A DNA stretch of 64,000 bases, taken from Stenotrophomonas maltophilia (GTDB lineage Bacteria > Pseudomonadota > Gammaproteobacteria > Xanthomonadales > Xanthomonadaceae). The stretch lies in contig DEVL01000003.1 of NCBI GenBank assembly GCA_002363385.1, positions 1,035,441-1,099,440 of the forward strand, given 5' to 3'. The notes under the pieces are model-generated. The model ran no database searches. It was not told the origin of the DNA and saw nothing but the letters and a program-made list of their open reading frames with translations. Each line of letters starts with the position of its first letter. The stretch's first letter is position 1. Both the position numbers and the translations under genes were made by a program. Below, one piece after another: positions 52,269-59,581 of the stretch.

Positions 52269-52535
52269 ATGGCGACAGGTTGGGCAGGCGACGGCGCCGT
52301 CCAGGATCAGATCGACGCCACTGTCGATGAAGCCATCCAGCGGGCCCGCGCGCAGCTGCGCGATGGCCCCGGACTGACCCACTGCGAACACTGCGGGGCG
52401 CCCATTCCCGAGGCGCGGCGCAAGGCCGTGCCCGGCGTGCGCCTGTGCGTGCGCTGCCAGGAAGAAGAGGATGCTGCCCAGCAGGAAGGCAGCGGCTACA
52501 ACCGTCGTGGCAGCAAGGACAGCCAACTGCGCTAG
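52269..52535 (+). CDS. DksA/TraR family zinc-finger protein
   Basis: An 88-residue short relative of DksA/TraR that may bind the secondary channel of RNA polymerase. A coiled N-terminus (DQIDATVDEAIQRARAQL) precedes the four-cysteine zinc finger C39-x2-C42-x17-C60-x2-C63. Length and sequence resemble YbiI-type proteins. The coiled-coil is too short for a full DksA tip with its two Asp residues, so regulatory activity is uncertain. ATG has GGGAGA upstream. Confidence 0.88.
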   Translation: MATGWAGDGAVQDQIDATVDEAIQRARAQLRDGPGLTHCEHCGAPIPEARRKAVPGVRLCVRCQEEEDAAQQEGSGYNRRGSKDSQLR

Positions 52536-52557
52536 GTATCGATACTGCGGCGGGGAC

Positions 52558-53139
52558 TCAACCGTCCCCTTGAATCCCACCCGGCGCCTGCGAGGGATCC
52601 CGCCAGCGGCGCACGGTGCGCTGGAAGAACATGTTGTTGGGCATCTGCAGCACCGTGCCCTCATGCCCGCTGCCGGTTTCCTGCAACGTGGTGTAGATCA
52701 GATTGATGTCGATCACCCGGCCCTTGAGCCCGGGCTTCTCGCCGTTTTCCAGCAGCTCGATGTAATCGTGCAGACGGAACGGGCGCGTGGTGAAGATCAG
52801 CAGCGTGCAGAAGATGTTGGACAACACGCTCCACGCGGCGAAGAACGCCACCGCACCGACCGCGGCAAACCCGGTGAATGCAGTCCACAGCACCGTCGCC
52901 GAGACGCCCACGATGTTGAGCACGATCAGCAGCACGGTGAAATACACCACGAAGGTGAACACCCGACGTGCGCCCATGATCATTTCCGGCGGGAGTGTGT
53001 AGTGCTCACCCACGCGGCGGATGAGCCGCCGGGCCACCAGCCGCAGCAGCCAGGCCACCAGCAGCGTCACCAGAATCTGCAGGGCGGGGACCCCGTAATG
53101 CAGCCACTCGTGGGTCCAGGCGGGCAGATGGTCTTTCAT
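52558..53139 (-). CDS. Small mechanosensitive channel (MscS family)
   Basis: A 193-residue MscS-type channel with three hydrophobic segments (about 15-38, 58-80, 85-110) and a short beta domain (FRLHDYIEL ... GRVIDINLIYTTL ... LQMPNNMFFQRTVRRW). The pore helix is Gly/Ala-rich (FTGFAAVGAVAFFAAWSVLSN), the MscS hallmark. Much shorter than E. coli MscS (286); the C-terminal alpha/beta vestibule is missing. Release of solutes upon hypo-osmotic shock is the expected role. Start ATG 53139 with AAGGAA upstream. Confidence 0.88.
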   Translation of the reverse strand: MKDHLPAWTHEWLHYGVPALQILVTLLVAWLLRLVARRLIRRVGEHYTLPPEMIMGARRVFTFVVYFTVLLIVLNIVGVSATVLWTAFTGFAAVGAVAFFAAWSVLSNIFCTLLIFTTRPFRLHDYIELLENGEKPGLKGRVIDINLIYTTLQETGSGHEGTVLQMPNNMFFQRTVRRWRDPSQAPGGIQGDG

Positions 53140-53219
53140 GGAGGCGGAATTCCTTTGCAGCGATAGTGCCGATCCCGCCATGGTAATGCCGATGCGCGTC
53201 ACCGCATCGTGGTGCCGGC

Positions 53220-53411
53220 TTACGGCTGGGGGCGGCCGTACACATCGAATGCAGCGATCATCGCCGACGCACACAGCGGCGCGTTCTGCGCGTACTGCAC
53301 GCAGACATCGGGCGCTTGGGGCCTCAACGTGACCTGGATCTGCAGCGGACTCCACGGCAGCGTGCAGCCGGTGGCCAGCGAGAGCAGCAGGGCCAGGCAA
53401 CTGGAAGACAT
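53220..53411 (-). CDS. Small lipoprotein, divergent partner of the ECF sigma operon
   Basis: A 63-residue lipoprotein: leader MSSSCLALLLSLATGC with lipobox ATGC (Cys 16), leaving a mature peptide of 48 residues with Cys37 and Cys47, spaced for one disulfide. The ribosome site AAGGAG at eight bases is excellent. Upstream it has a promoter identical in design to that of the sigma gene on the other strand. No family is recognised. It is probably a member of the sigma factor's regulon, possibly a sensor or effector at the envelope. Confidence 0.7.
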   Translation of the reverse strand: MSSSCLALLLSLATGCTLPWSPLQIQVTLRPQAPDVCVQYAQNAPLCASAMIAAFDVYGRPQP

Positions 53412-53449
53412 GGGAATACTCCTTGGCGGGCGCCGGTAGTGACACAGGC

Positions 53450-53479
53450 TTGGATGCCGCGTCGGGCAGGAAGGTTTAA
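53450..53479 (-). promoter_or_regulatory. Putative ECF-sigma promoter, leftward copy
   Basis: On the minus strand TTAAACCTT (53479-53471), thirteen bases, then GCATCCAA (53457-53450). The rightward copy at 53512-53541 has the same two boxes and the same spacing. It would start transcription about 32 bases before the small lipoprotein gene. Confidence 0.65.
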
Positions 53480-53511
53480 AGGCCGCGCAGAAAAAGAAAG
53501 TCAGCACGGGC

Positions 53512-53541
53512 TTAAACCTTTTCCATGCCCCCCGCATCCAA
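53512..53541 (+). promoter_or_regulatory. Putative ECF-sigma promoter, rightward copy (autoregulatory)
   Basis: TTAAACCTT (53512-53520), thirteen bases, then GCATCCAA (53534-53541). The predicted start point falls at or just after the ATG at 53547, which implies a leaderless message or use of the in-frame ATG at 53562. Confidence 0.65.
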
Positions 53542-53546
53542 CGGAT

Positions 53547-54131
53547 ATGCTCGACACGACCATGCCCGCCTCCAGCGCCACGACCCAGGCCGATGCCGCC
53601 GATGACCACGCCCTCGTGCGTGCCGCGGCGGCCGGAGACGTGACCGCATACGAACGCATCTACCGGCGGCATTCGCCGCGTGTGTATGCCGTGCTGTGGC
53701 GCCTGTGCGGTGGCCACGCGGCCCGCGCCGAGGATGCCCTGCAGGAGGCCTTCCTGCACGCATGGCGCGCACTACCGGGCTTCCGTTTCGAAAGCAGCCT
53801 GGGCACGTGGCTGCACCGCCTGGGGGTCAACGCAGCACTCATGGAACTGCGCGCCAATGCCACCGGCGATGCGCGCGATGCCGGCGAGGAAGGCTGGGAA
53901 TCGCTGGCGATGCTGCCGGCCCAGGACCGCTGCGCCGGCACCGCCATGGACCTGGAGCGCGCGCTGGAAACACTGCCGCCGCGAGCCCGCGCGGTTCTGG
54001 TCCTGCATGACATCGAAGGGTGGAAACACCAGGAAATCGCCGACCAGCTGCAGATGGCGGTCGGCAGTTCCAAAGCACAGTTGCACCGTGCGCGCGGCCT
54101 GCTGCGTGCACGCCTAGGAGAAACCGCATGA
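53547..54131 (+). CDS. ECF-type RNA polymerase sigma factor
   Basis: A 194-residue (179 from ATG 53562) ECF sigma factor. Region 2: AYERIYRRHSPRVYAVLWRLCGG to AEDALQEAFLHAWRALPGFR; region 4: LPPRARAVLVLHDIEGWKHQEIADQLQMAVGSSKAQLHRAR. No region 1.1 or 3. The next gene overlaps by ATGA and encodes a membrane protein fit to be its anti-sigma factor. Divergent promoters of the same sequence flank it. It differs from the RpoE encoded at 15.8 kb and represents a second envelope-type sigma system. The inducing signal is unknown. Confidence 0.9.
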   Translation: MLDTTMPASSATTQADAADDHALVRAAAAGDVTAYERIYRRHSPRVYAVLWRLCGGHAARAEDALQEAFLHAWRALPGFRFESSLGTWLHRLGVNAALMELRANATGDARDAGEEGWESLAMLPAQDRCAGTAMDLERALETLPPRARAVLVLHDIEGWKHQEIADQLQMAVGSSKAQLHRARGLLRARLGETA

Positions 54132-54649
54132 CGCCCCATGATGCCGATCACGACGACCTGACCGCACGCCTGCGTGCCTTGCCCGCCGAGCGCGTTCCGC
54201 CGGCGCGGGTCTGGCAGGGCATCGCGGCACAGTTGCCGGCACCGCTCACGGCACCGTCCACGCCGATCGCCACCGTTTCGCTGGCCGCACACCGGTCCCG
54301 CCGCCAGCGCTGGCCCCTGCGGGTAGGCCTGGGCCTGGCCGCCGCACTGGCCGTGCTGATGGTGGTGCCCACGCCGGTTCCGCACACGCCGGCACCGTTG
54401 CTGCTGCAGCGCCAGGCTGACGCGATGGCCGGCGAGTACCAGCAGGCCATCGCCGCCTTGCCCAGTGCCGATGTCACCGATGAGTGGCGCCCGGCTCTGC
54501 ATGAACTCGATGCCAGTGCGGACACCATCCGCGCGGCCATCGCTGAAAACCCCCGCTCGCGCTATCTGCTCGGGCAACTGCAGCGTACCTATGCGCTGCG
54601 GCTGGAACTCACCCAGCAGGCGGTGCTGTCCGCCGGCCTGCCCACTTGA
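54128..54649 (+). CDS. Probable membrane anti-sigma factor
   Basis: A 173-residue protein with a cytoplasmic N-terminus (about 1-60, acidic then Ala/Pro-rich), one membrane segment (about 63-81, VGLGLAAALAVLMVV) and a periplasmic helical domain (QADAMAGEYQQAIAALPS to LRLELTQQAVL). Overlap with the sigma gene, single-pass topology and size are those of an anti-sigma factor, although I do not see a classic zinc-binding HxxxCxxC motif. It would hold the sigma factor until an envelope signal is sensed. Followed 11 bp later by the DUF4097 gene. Confidence 0.78.
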   Translation: MTPHDADHDDLTARLRALPAERVPPARVWQGIAAQLPAPLTAPSTPIATVSLAAHRSRRQRWPLRVGLGLAAALAVLMVVPTPVPHTPAPLLLQRQADAMAGEYQQAIAALPSADVTDEWRPALHELDASADTIRAAIAENPRSRYLLGQLQRTYALRLELTQQAVLSAGLPT

Positions 54650-54660
54650 AGGAGAACCCC

Positions 54661-55542
54661 ATGCGCATTCCTCTGTCCCTGCTCGCCGCCCTGGCTCTGT
54701 GCCTGCCGCTCGTCGCCCAGGCTGCCACCAACGTCAATGAACGCCATCCACTGGGCGCCGGCGGCCGCGTGGAGATCAGCAACATCGCGGGCAAAGTCAC
54801 CGTGCGCGGCTGGGATCGCAGCGACGTGGCGTTGACCGGTTCAATGGCAGACGGGCTCACCCTCAAGCAGGACAGGAGCAGCAACCGTGTGCGCTGGGAA
54901 GTGGAATACCCGAGTGGCCGAAGCAATGGCGGGGCGACTCTGGAACTGCGCGTGCCGCGTTCGGTGGAAGTGCAGTTGGGGACCGTCAGCGCGGACATCG
55001 ACGTGGCCGACATCGACGTGCGCCGCCTGCAGGCCAACAGCGTCAGTGGCAGCATCACCGCGGCCGGGCGCAGCGGCGAGACCACCTTGAACACGGTCAG
55101 CGGCGGCATCCGCTCGCAGCTGCAGACGCCGCGGTTGGACGCGCGCACGGTCAGTGGCCAGTTGCTGGCCGGTGGCGGGGCGTCGGGAGATGTGGCGGCC
55201 GAATCGGTCTCCGGCCGGGTCAACGTCAACGCCGGACGGGTCCAGCGGCTGGCGGTGGAAACCGTCTCGGGCAGCCTGGACGTGAGCGCGACCGGCATGG
55301 CGCCGGGCGGCAAGGTGACGATGCAGACGGTCAGCGGTTCGGTCGCGCTGAAGCTGCCGGCCAATGTGTCGGCGCAGTTGAACGTCAAGACGTTCAGTGG
55401 TGGCATCCAGTCCGACGCCGGGCAGGTGGAAAAGCCGCGCTATGGTCCGGGCCGCAGCCTGGATGCGCGTCTGGGATCGGGGGATGGGGATATTTCGATC
55501 AACGCCCATTCGGGGAGCGTGCGGGTCAGCCTGGGCCGCTGA
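54661..55542 (+). CDS. DUF4097 beta-strand repeat exported protein
   Basis: A 293-residue periplasmic or surface protein with a signal peptide (about 1-21, cut after AQA). The mature part is built from repeating short strands with the motif (A/T)VSGx(L/I/V), for example NSVSGSIT, NTVSGGIR, RTVSGQLL, ESVSGRVN, ETVSGSLD, QTVSGSVA, at roughly 20-residue intervals, which predicts a right-handed beta-helix as in DUF4097 (putative adhesin) proteins. AAGGAG precedes the ATG. Third gene of the sigma/anti-sigma operon, so it is probably an effector of that response. Confidence 0.85.
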   Translation: MRIPLSLLAALALCLPLVAQAATNVNERHPLGAGGRVEISNIAGKVTVRGWDRSDVALTGSMADGLTLKQDRSSNRVRWEVEYPSGRSNGGATLELRVPRSVEVQLGTVSADIDVADIDVRRLQANSVSGSITAAGRSGETTLNTVSGGIRSQLQTPRLDARTVSGQLLAGGGASGDVAAESVSGRVNVNAGRVQRLAVETVSGSLDVSATGMAPGGKVTMQTVSGSVALKLPANVSAQLNVKTFSGGIQSDAGQVEKPRYGPGRSLDARLGSGDGDISINAHSGSVRVSLGR

Positions 55543-55587
55543 GTGCGGCCACCGCACCGGCCAATGCCGGTGCGGTCGGCAGCAACG

Positions 55588-55767
55588 TCAGCCGGCTTTC
55601 TTCAGCGCCAGGGTATTGCCCAGCACTTCGATCTTGCCGCCACCTTTACGGAAGGCAGCCAGATCCGCAGCGATGCTCTGGCTGCTGACGGCGGAGTTGG
55701 ACCCTTGCTTGCGGTCGACGCGAACGGTGTTGCTTGCCTTGGGGGAGGTCTTTGGCGTACGAGCCAT
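55588..55767 (-). CDS. Small basic protein, function unknown
   Basis: A 59-residue basic protein (MARTPKTSPKASNTVRVDRKQ at the start, ending LALKKAG). The first 25 residues are Lys/Arg/Thr/Ser-rich and probably disordered; the rest (SSQSIAADLAAFRKGGGKIEVLGNT) could form a short helix-strand. AGGAG six bases upstream of ATG 55767 supports it as a real gene. It lies 11 bp downstream of the YkgJ-like gene on the same strand. RNA or DNA binding is possible but unproven. Confidence 0.65.
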   Translation of the reverse strand: MARTPKTSPKASNTVRVDRKQGSNSAVSSQSIAADLAAFRKGGGKIEVLGNTLALKKAG

Positions 55768-55778
55768 GGATGCTCCTG

Positions 55779-56126
55779 CTATGGATGAAGCGTGGAAGAA
55801 AACGTCGACAGATCGTGCTCTTGTCGACGGTAGTCCTGCCGCACGAGGCGGCAATCATCGCCGCCCATGTCGAACTGGCGGCAGATCGCGGGTCGCTGCG
55901 AATAGATCGTGCAGCGCAGGTGATACGGGTCGATCGCAGCGCACCAGCCTTCTTCATTGCGTGCCATCACCGTGCCGCCACGCGCATCGGTGTCCAGCAG
56001 GTAGCCGGGCACGTTGTCGTCAGGCATGACGGTGACAGTGAGCCGACAGCACACCGCGTCGCAACGACGGCAATCGATGGGGTCGGGCTCGGACGATGTA
56101 AGGAGTGCAGCCAGGCGTTCGCCCAA
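55779..56126 (-). CDS. YkgJ family cysteine-cluster protein
   Basis: A 115-residue cytoplasmic protein with the YkgJ/Fli-type cysteine pattern: CRRCDAVCC near residue 20, WCAAIDPYHLRCTIYSQRP, CRQFDMGGDDC. Eight cysteines in this layout are expected to bind iron-sulfur or zinc. No ATG or GTG fits upstream; the likely start is TTG at 56126 with a purine-rich AAGAGACA before it. Function unknown in all members I know. Confidence 0.75.
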   Translation of the reverse strand: MGERLAALLTSSEPDPIDCRRCDAVCCRLTVTVMPDDNVPGYLLDTDARGGTVMARNEEGWCAAIDPYHLRCTIYSQRPAICRQFDMGGDDCRLVRQDYRRQEHDLSTFSSTLHP

Positions 56127-56358
56127 TCTGAGTGTCTCTTGGCGGCTCGGGGTGCAGCAGGCTGTGAACGAGCCGGATCACAGCGATGAGCGATCCCGGC
56201 ACCGCGGACAGGTCCAGACGGTGGCAGCATCGAAGAAGACGGTGGCCAGCAAGGCCAGGAGAGTGTTGCTTGTTGCGTCAAGCGCATTGCGCTTTGAAGC
56301 CGAAAGATGATAGCGCTTTCGGCGTAACGTTTTGTTAATAAGGCCTTTCGGACCTCTT

Positions 56359-56381
56359 CAGGCCTTGTGGGACAAGGCCTG
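56359..56381. terminator. Hairpin downstream of yegD
   Basis: A perfect 10-bp stem (caggccttgt / acaaggcctg) with a three-base loop lies 15 bp beyond the yegD stop. There is no T run, so termination strength is uncertain. A further aaggcctttc at 56339-56348 repeats part of the stem. The rest of 56127-56358 shows no gene. Confidence 0.5.
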
Positions 56382-56395
56382 GCGTTGCCGGTGGA

Positions 56396-57751
56396 TCAGT
56401 TGGCGGCGGCCAATGCCAGCCCGTGTACCACGCCGAAAGACGGATTTCCGCGGACCAGGGTCGAGCCCGGGAACGCGTTGGCCACCGCCTGCCGCAGGTA
56501 GCCGGCGCGCGACATGCCGCCGGTCAGGAACACCGCTGCCGGGTCGTGGCCGATGTTGCTGCGCACCTGCTCCAGCAGGGCGGTCAGCTCGCCCAGATAG
56601 CCGCCAGCGGCGGTTTCCAGGCGCTCGGCATCGATCTGGACCTGCAGCCCGCGTTCGATGAAGTCCAGCGCGCTGTCGTGGCTGGACACGCTGCTCAGGG
56701 CGATCTTGCAGCGCTCGACTTCACGGTACAGGCGCGCGGTATTGCCGGTGTCCTGCAGCGCGGTCAGGCGCGGGCCGAACGGCGCGTCCACATCGCGGTA
56801 GGTGTGCTGGCGGAAATCGCGCTGGCGGGTCATGTCCTGCACCATCGCCGCTTCCACGTAGTGGTGCGCCGGCACGCGGGTGATGCCGCGGCCGAACAAC
56901 GGCATGTAGCCGCCCAGGCTCAGCGCCAGATCGATATCGGTACCGCCGCGGGCGATACCCCAGGCGCGGTGGATGGTCGGGGCCTGGCCGCCGCCTACGC
57001 GCGCGTGGGCGACGTCGGTGGTACCACCGCCGATGTCCACCACCACCGCATCGTGCTCCTGCGGGCTCTCGGCGTGGTAATGCATCGCCGCGGCCGCCGG
57101 TTCTTCGAGGAAATCGATGCTGTCAAAGCCCGCCGCGATCGCCGCGCCGTGCAGGATCTCGAGCGCCTGCGCGTTGCCGGCCTCGCCGATCGAACTGCGG
57201 AACTGGACCGGGCGGCCCAGGGTGGCGGTGCGGATCGGCGTATCCAGCTGGCGCGAGGCGGTCAGGCGGATGTGCTCGAGGATGTGCGTTGCGATGCCGG
57301 CGATGGTCTGGCGCGCGCGCGGGTGCAGGTTGTAGCCGAGCATCGACTTCGGGCTCTGCACCAGGTTGCCTTCGTTCTCTTCGAAGTAGGCTTCCAGCGC
57401 GTCATCGCCGTAGACCGCGTTCTGCAGCAGGGTGGTGGAGCTGAGCGGGGCACGCATCTGCTCTTCCATCCACTGCCGGCGCACCACGCGCAGGGCCTCG
57501 CGGCGCAGTGCATCGGGGGTGCGCTCCTGGCCGGCGGCACGGGCATCGCGCGCGGCCGCGTCGACCAGCCGGGCCAGGTCGTGCTCCAGCGCCGGGGTCA
57601 GTTCGAAGTCGTTCGGGTCGCGCATCACCTCGGGGAAATACACCGTGGTGCGGAACTGTTCGGCCTGGCCGAACTGGATCGGCACGACCTTGCCGTCGAT
57701 CACCACGGCGGCGGCGGAGTTGCTGGTGCCAAAGTCGATGCCGAGTTTCAT
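56396..57751 (-). CDS. yegD: YegD-type Hsp70-family chaperone
   Basis: A 451-residue actin/Hsp70-fold ATPase without the DnaK substrate-binding domain; E. coli YegD has about the same length. ATP-binding motifs: phosphate 1 IDFGTSNSA at residues 5-13, phosphate 2 VVDIGGGTTDVAHA, adenosine motif VFLTGGMSRAGYL. EEPAAAAM connects the lobes. Substrates and co-chaperones are unknown. It is divergent from the PhnA-like gene. Confidence 0.92.
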   Translation of the reverse strand: MKLGIDFGTSNSAAAVVIDGKVVPIQFGQAEQFRTTVYFPEVMRDPNDFELTPALEHDLARLVDAAARDARAAGQERTPDALRREALRVVRRQWMEEQMRAPLSSTTLLQNAVYGDDALEAYFEENEGNLVQSPKSMLGYNLHPRARQTIAGIATHILEHIRLTASRQLDTPIRTATLGRPVQFRSSIGEAGNAQALEILHGAAIAAGFDSIDFLEEPAAAAMHYHAESPQEHDAVVVDIGGGTTDVAHARVGGGQAPTIHRAWGIARGGTDIDLALSLGGYMPLFGRGITRVPAHHYVEAAMVQDMTRQRDFRQHTYRDVDAPFGPRLTALQDTGNTARLYREVERCKIALSSVSSHDSALDFIERGLQVQIDAERLETAAGGYLGELTALLEQVRSNIGHDPAAVFLTGGMSRAGYLRQAVANAFPGSTLVRGNPSFGVVHGLALAAAN

Positions 57752-57821
57752 GCGCGGGCCGGGCCGGTGGTCAGGGGGCGCGCACTTTGCGGCAACGCGT
57801 CCGCCGACGCAAGGGCAGACG

Positions 57822-57857
57822 GTAACGGGCGGTTACAATACCGGCCGTTTCGTAACC
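57822..57857. promoter_or_regulatory. Three GTAAC/GTTAC half-sites upstream of the PhnA-like gene
   Basis: gtaac (57822), gttac (57832) and gtaac (57852) form one 5-5-5 palindrome and one 5-15-5 palindrome around a -10-like TACAAT. This could be an operator over the promoter. No known regulator is assigned. Confidence 0.35.
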
Positions 57858-57869
57858 GAAGAGCTGTCG

Positions 57870-58205
57870 ATGTCCGCCATTCCCGCCTGCCCGCAGTGCA
57901 CCCTGGAAAACACCTATGCCGATGGCGCGCTGTTCATCTGCGCGGACTGCGGCCACGAGTGGGCGGCCGGTGACGGTGGCGGCGATGCCCTGGTGGTGCG
58001 CGACAGCAACGGCAACGTGCTGGCCGCCGGCGATACCGTGACCGTGATCAAGGATCTGAAGGTCAAGGGATCCTCCATCCCGCTCAAGCAGGGCACCGTG
58101 ATCCGCAACATCCGCCTGGTCGAGGACGATGCCGAGCATATCGAAGGCAACTCGGAGAAGATCAAGGGTCTGGTCCTGAAGACCTGCTTCCTCAAGAAGG
58201 CCTGA
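57870..58205 (+). CDS. PhnA/YjdM-like zinc-ribbon protein
   Basis: A 111-residue protein equal in length to E. coli YjdM (PhnA). The N-terminal zinc ribbon has C7-x2-C10 and C24-x2-C27, followed by the SH3-like domain (VVRDSNGNVLAAGDTVTVIKDLKVKGSS, IEGNSEKIKGLVLKTCFLKK). Despite the PhnA name the family is not part of the phosphonate lyase and has no agreed function. It converges with the transglutaminase/TPR gene, six bases apart. Confidence 0.93.
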   Translation: MSAIPACPQCTLENTYADGALFICADCGHEWAAGDGGGDALVVRDSNGNVLAAGDTVTVIKDLKVKGSSIPLKQGTVIRNIRLVEDDAEHIEGNSEKIKGLVLKTCFLKKA

Positions 58206-58211
58206 GCCGGC

Positions 58212-59348
58212 TCAGTGGACGTTGGTGCCACGCTGGCGCCAGCGCTGCAGGCTGTCCAGCTTGGCCTGGTAGCGGGAGGTGACCGCATCGCCGTTCTCCC
58301 CCGCCAGGTCCCTTGCGCGCTGCATCTCCTGCGAGGCGCGATGCGGGTCGCCGGCCAGGAAGTAGGCCCGGGCCAAGGCGAAATGGAAGGGATGCGCGCT
58401 GTCGTACAGGCGCACGGCACGGCGGTAGAACTTCACCGCATCGGGATAGTCCCGGCGCTGCTCCGCCCGCGCGCCGAGCATGTACTGCGCAAAGGGATCG
58501 GTGCGCTGCACCCGCGCCAGACGGCCGGCCAGCCGTTGCGCCTGGCGGGTATCGCCCAGGCGCCGGTACAGCGCGCTGGCGTTGCTCAGGCTGGCGCCAT
58601 GTCGCGGCTGCAGGCGAAGCGCAGTCTCGTAATCGCGCCGGGCCTGGGCCAGCTCACCCACGCGCGCATCCAGCACCCCCAGATTGTTCCAGCTGCCGAC
58701 AAAGTCCGGTGCCTGGGCAAGTGCGGCACGGAAGTAGAGGCGTGCACCGGCGGTATCGCCGGCGGCCATGCGGTCGGCGCCCCGGTTGTTGTAGAAGTGG
58801 GCCAGAGCCCGGGCCTGGTTGACCCGCTGCGGACCGAACCGGTCATAGAGCACGTTGTGGTCCAGATCCACAGTGCCGCTGCGGCCATCCAGCGCTACAC
58901 CCGCGTTGACGTGGCCGACGCTGTAGATCACGCCCGAAGTTTGATACCAGGTCACCACCTGGGCTACTTCCTGCACATGTGCGTCGATCCCGGCGCGGTT
59001 GGCCAGCGTCACGAACAGCAGCGTGAAGGACAGGCAATTGGCGCGGCGCGTCTGCCAGGTTTCGGCCAGGGTATGGGTCGCGTCGGGGTCGTAGGCCAGA
59101 TTCAGCCCCTGCGCGTCGAAGATCATGTCGACCAGACGTTGCAGGCGCCGTTCGCGCGAGTAACCCGGGTCGATCACCCGTTCATGCAGCAGGGCCAGCA
59201 ACGGGGCGGGCACGTCCAGGATCTGGGCCGGCGTGGGCACGTCGGTGACGGTCGGTGCGGCCGCAACCGGCGGGCCGGGTGTCTGCGCCGCCCAGACCGG
59301 CGCGGCCACCAGCACCATCCACAGCAGCAGGGGGTTGCACCTACTCAT
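58212..59348 (-). CDS. Exported transglutaminase-like/TPR protein
   Basis: A 378-residue periplasmic protein with signal peptide (MSRCNPLLLWMVLVAAPVWA, cut near 20). Residues about 60-170 look like a transglutaminase-type cysteine protease fold: C105 in RRANCLSFTLLFVTLANRAGI, H146 in GHVNAGV and D161 in TVDLDHN form a plausible triad. From about 190 onward four to five tetratricopeptide repeats follow (YNNRGADRMAAGD, WNNLGVLDARVGE, ALYRRLGD, FHFALARAYFLAGD). A GAGGTGAGG site precedes the ATG. The combination suggests a scaffold or processing factor; the substrate is unknown. Confidence 0.8.
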   Translation of the reverse strand: MSRCNPLLLWMVLVAAPVWAAQTPGPPVAAAPTVTDVPTPAQILDVPAPLLALLHERVIDPGYSRERRLQRLVDMIFDAQGLNLAYDPDATHTLAETWQTRRANCLSFTLLFVTLANRAGIDAHVQEVAQVVTWYQTSGVIYSVGHVNAGVALDGRSGTVDLDHNVLYDRFGPQRVNQARALAHFYNNRGADRMAAGDTAGARLYFRAALAQAPDFVGSWNNLGVLDARVGELAQARRDYETALRLQPRHGASLSNASALYRRLGDTRQAQRLAGRLARVQRTDPFAQYMLGARAEQRRDYPDAVKFYRRAVRLYDSAHPFHFALARAYFLAGDPHRASQEMQRARDLAGENGDAVTSRYQAKLDSLQRWRQRGTNVH

Positions 59349-59581
59349 CGCCTCACCTCGCCGAGCGCTGGGAATCGACGCCTCCAGTCTAGGCGCGTCG
59401 CTGCGCGCCGGCATGCCGTTCATCGGCTGTCTGCGCCATCCACAGAGGATGTGGACCAGCGGTCGACAAACATGTGGATAACCATGGCGACGCCTTGCGC
59501 TGCAAGGATGCAACGAACGTGGTGAAAAAAGTGCCGCACCGCTGTCTTGCCAGCGCAGCCGGGACGGCCAATCATGCGGGA

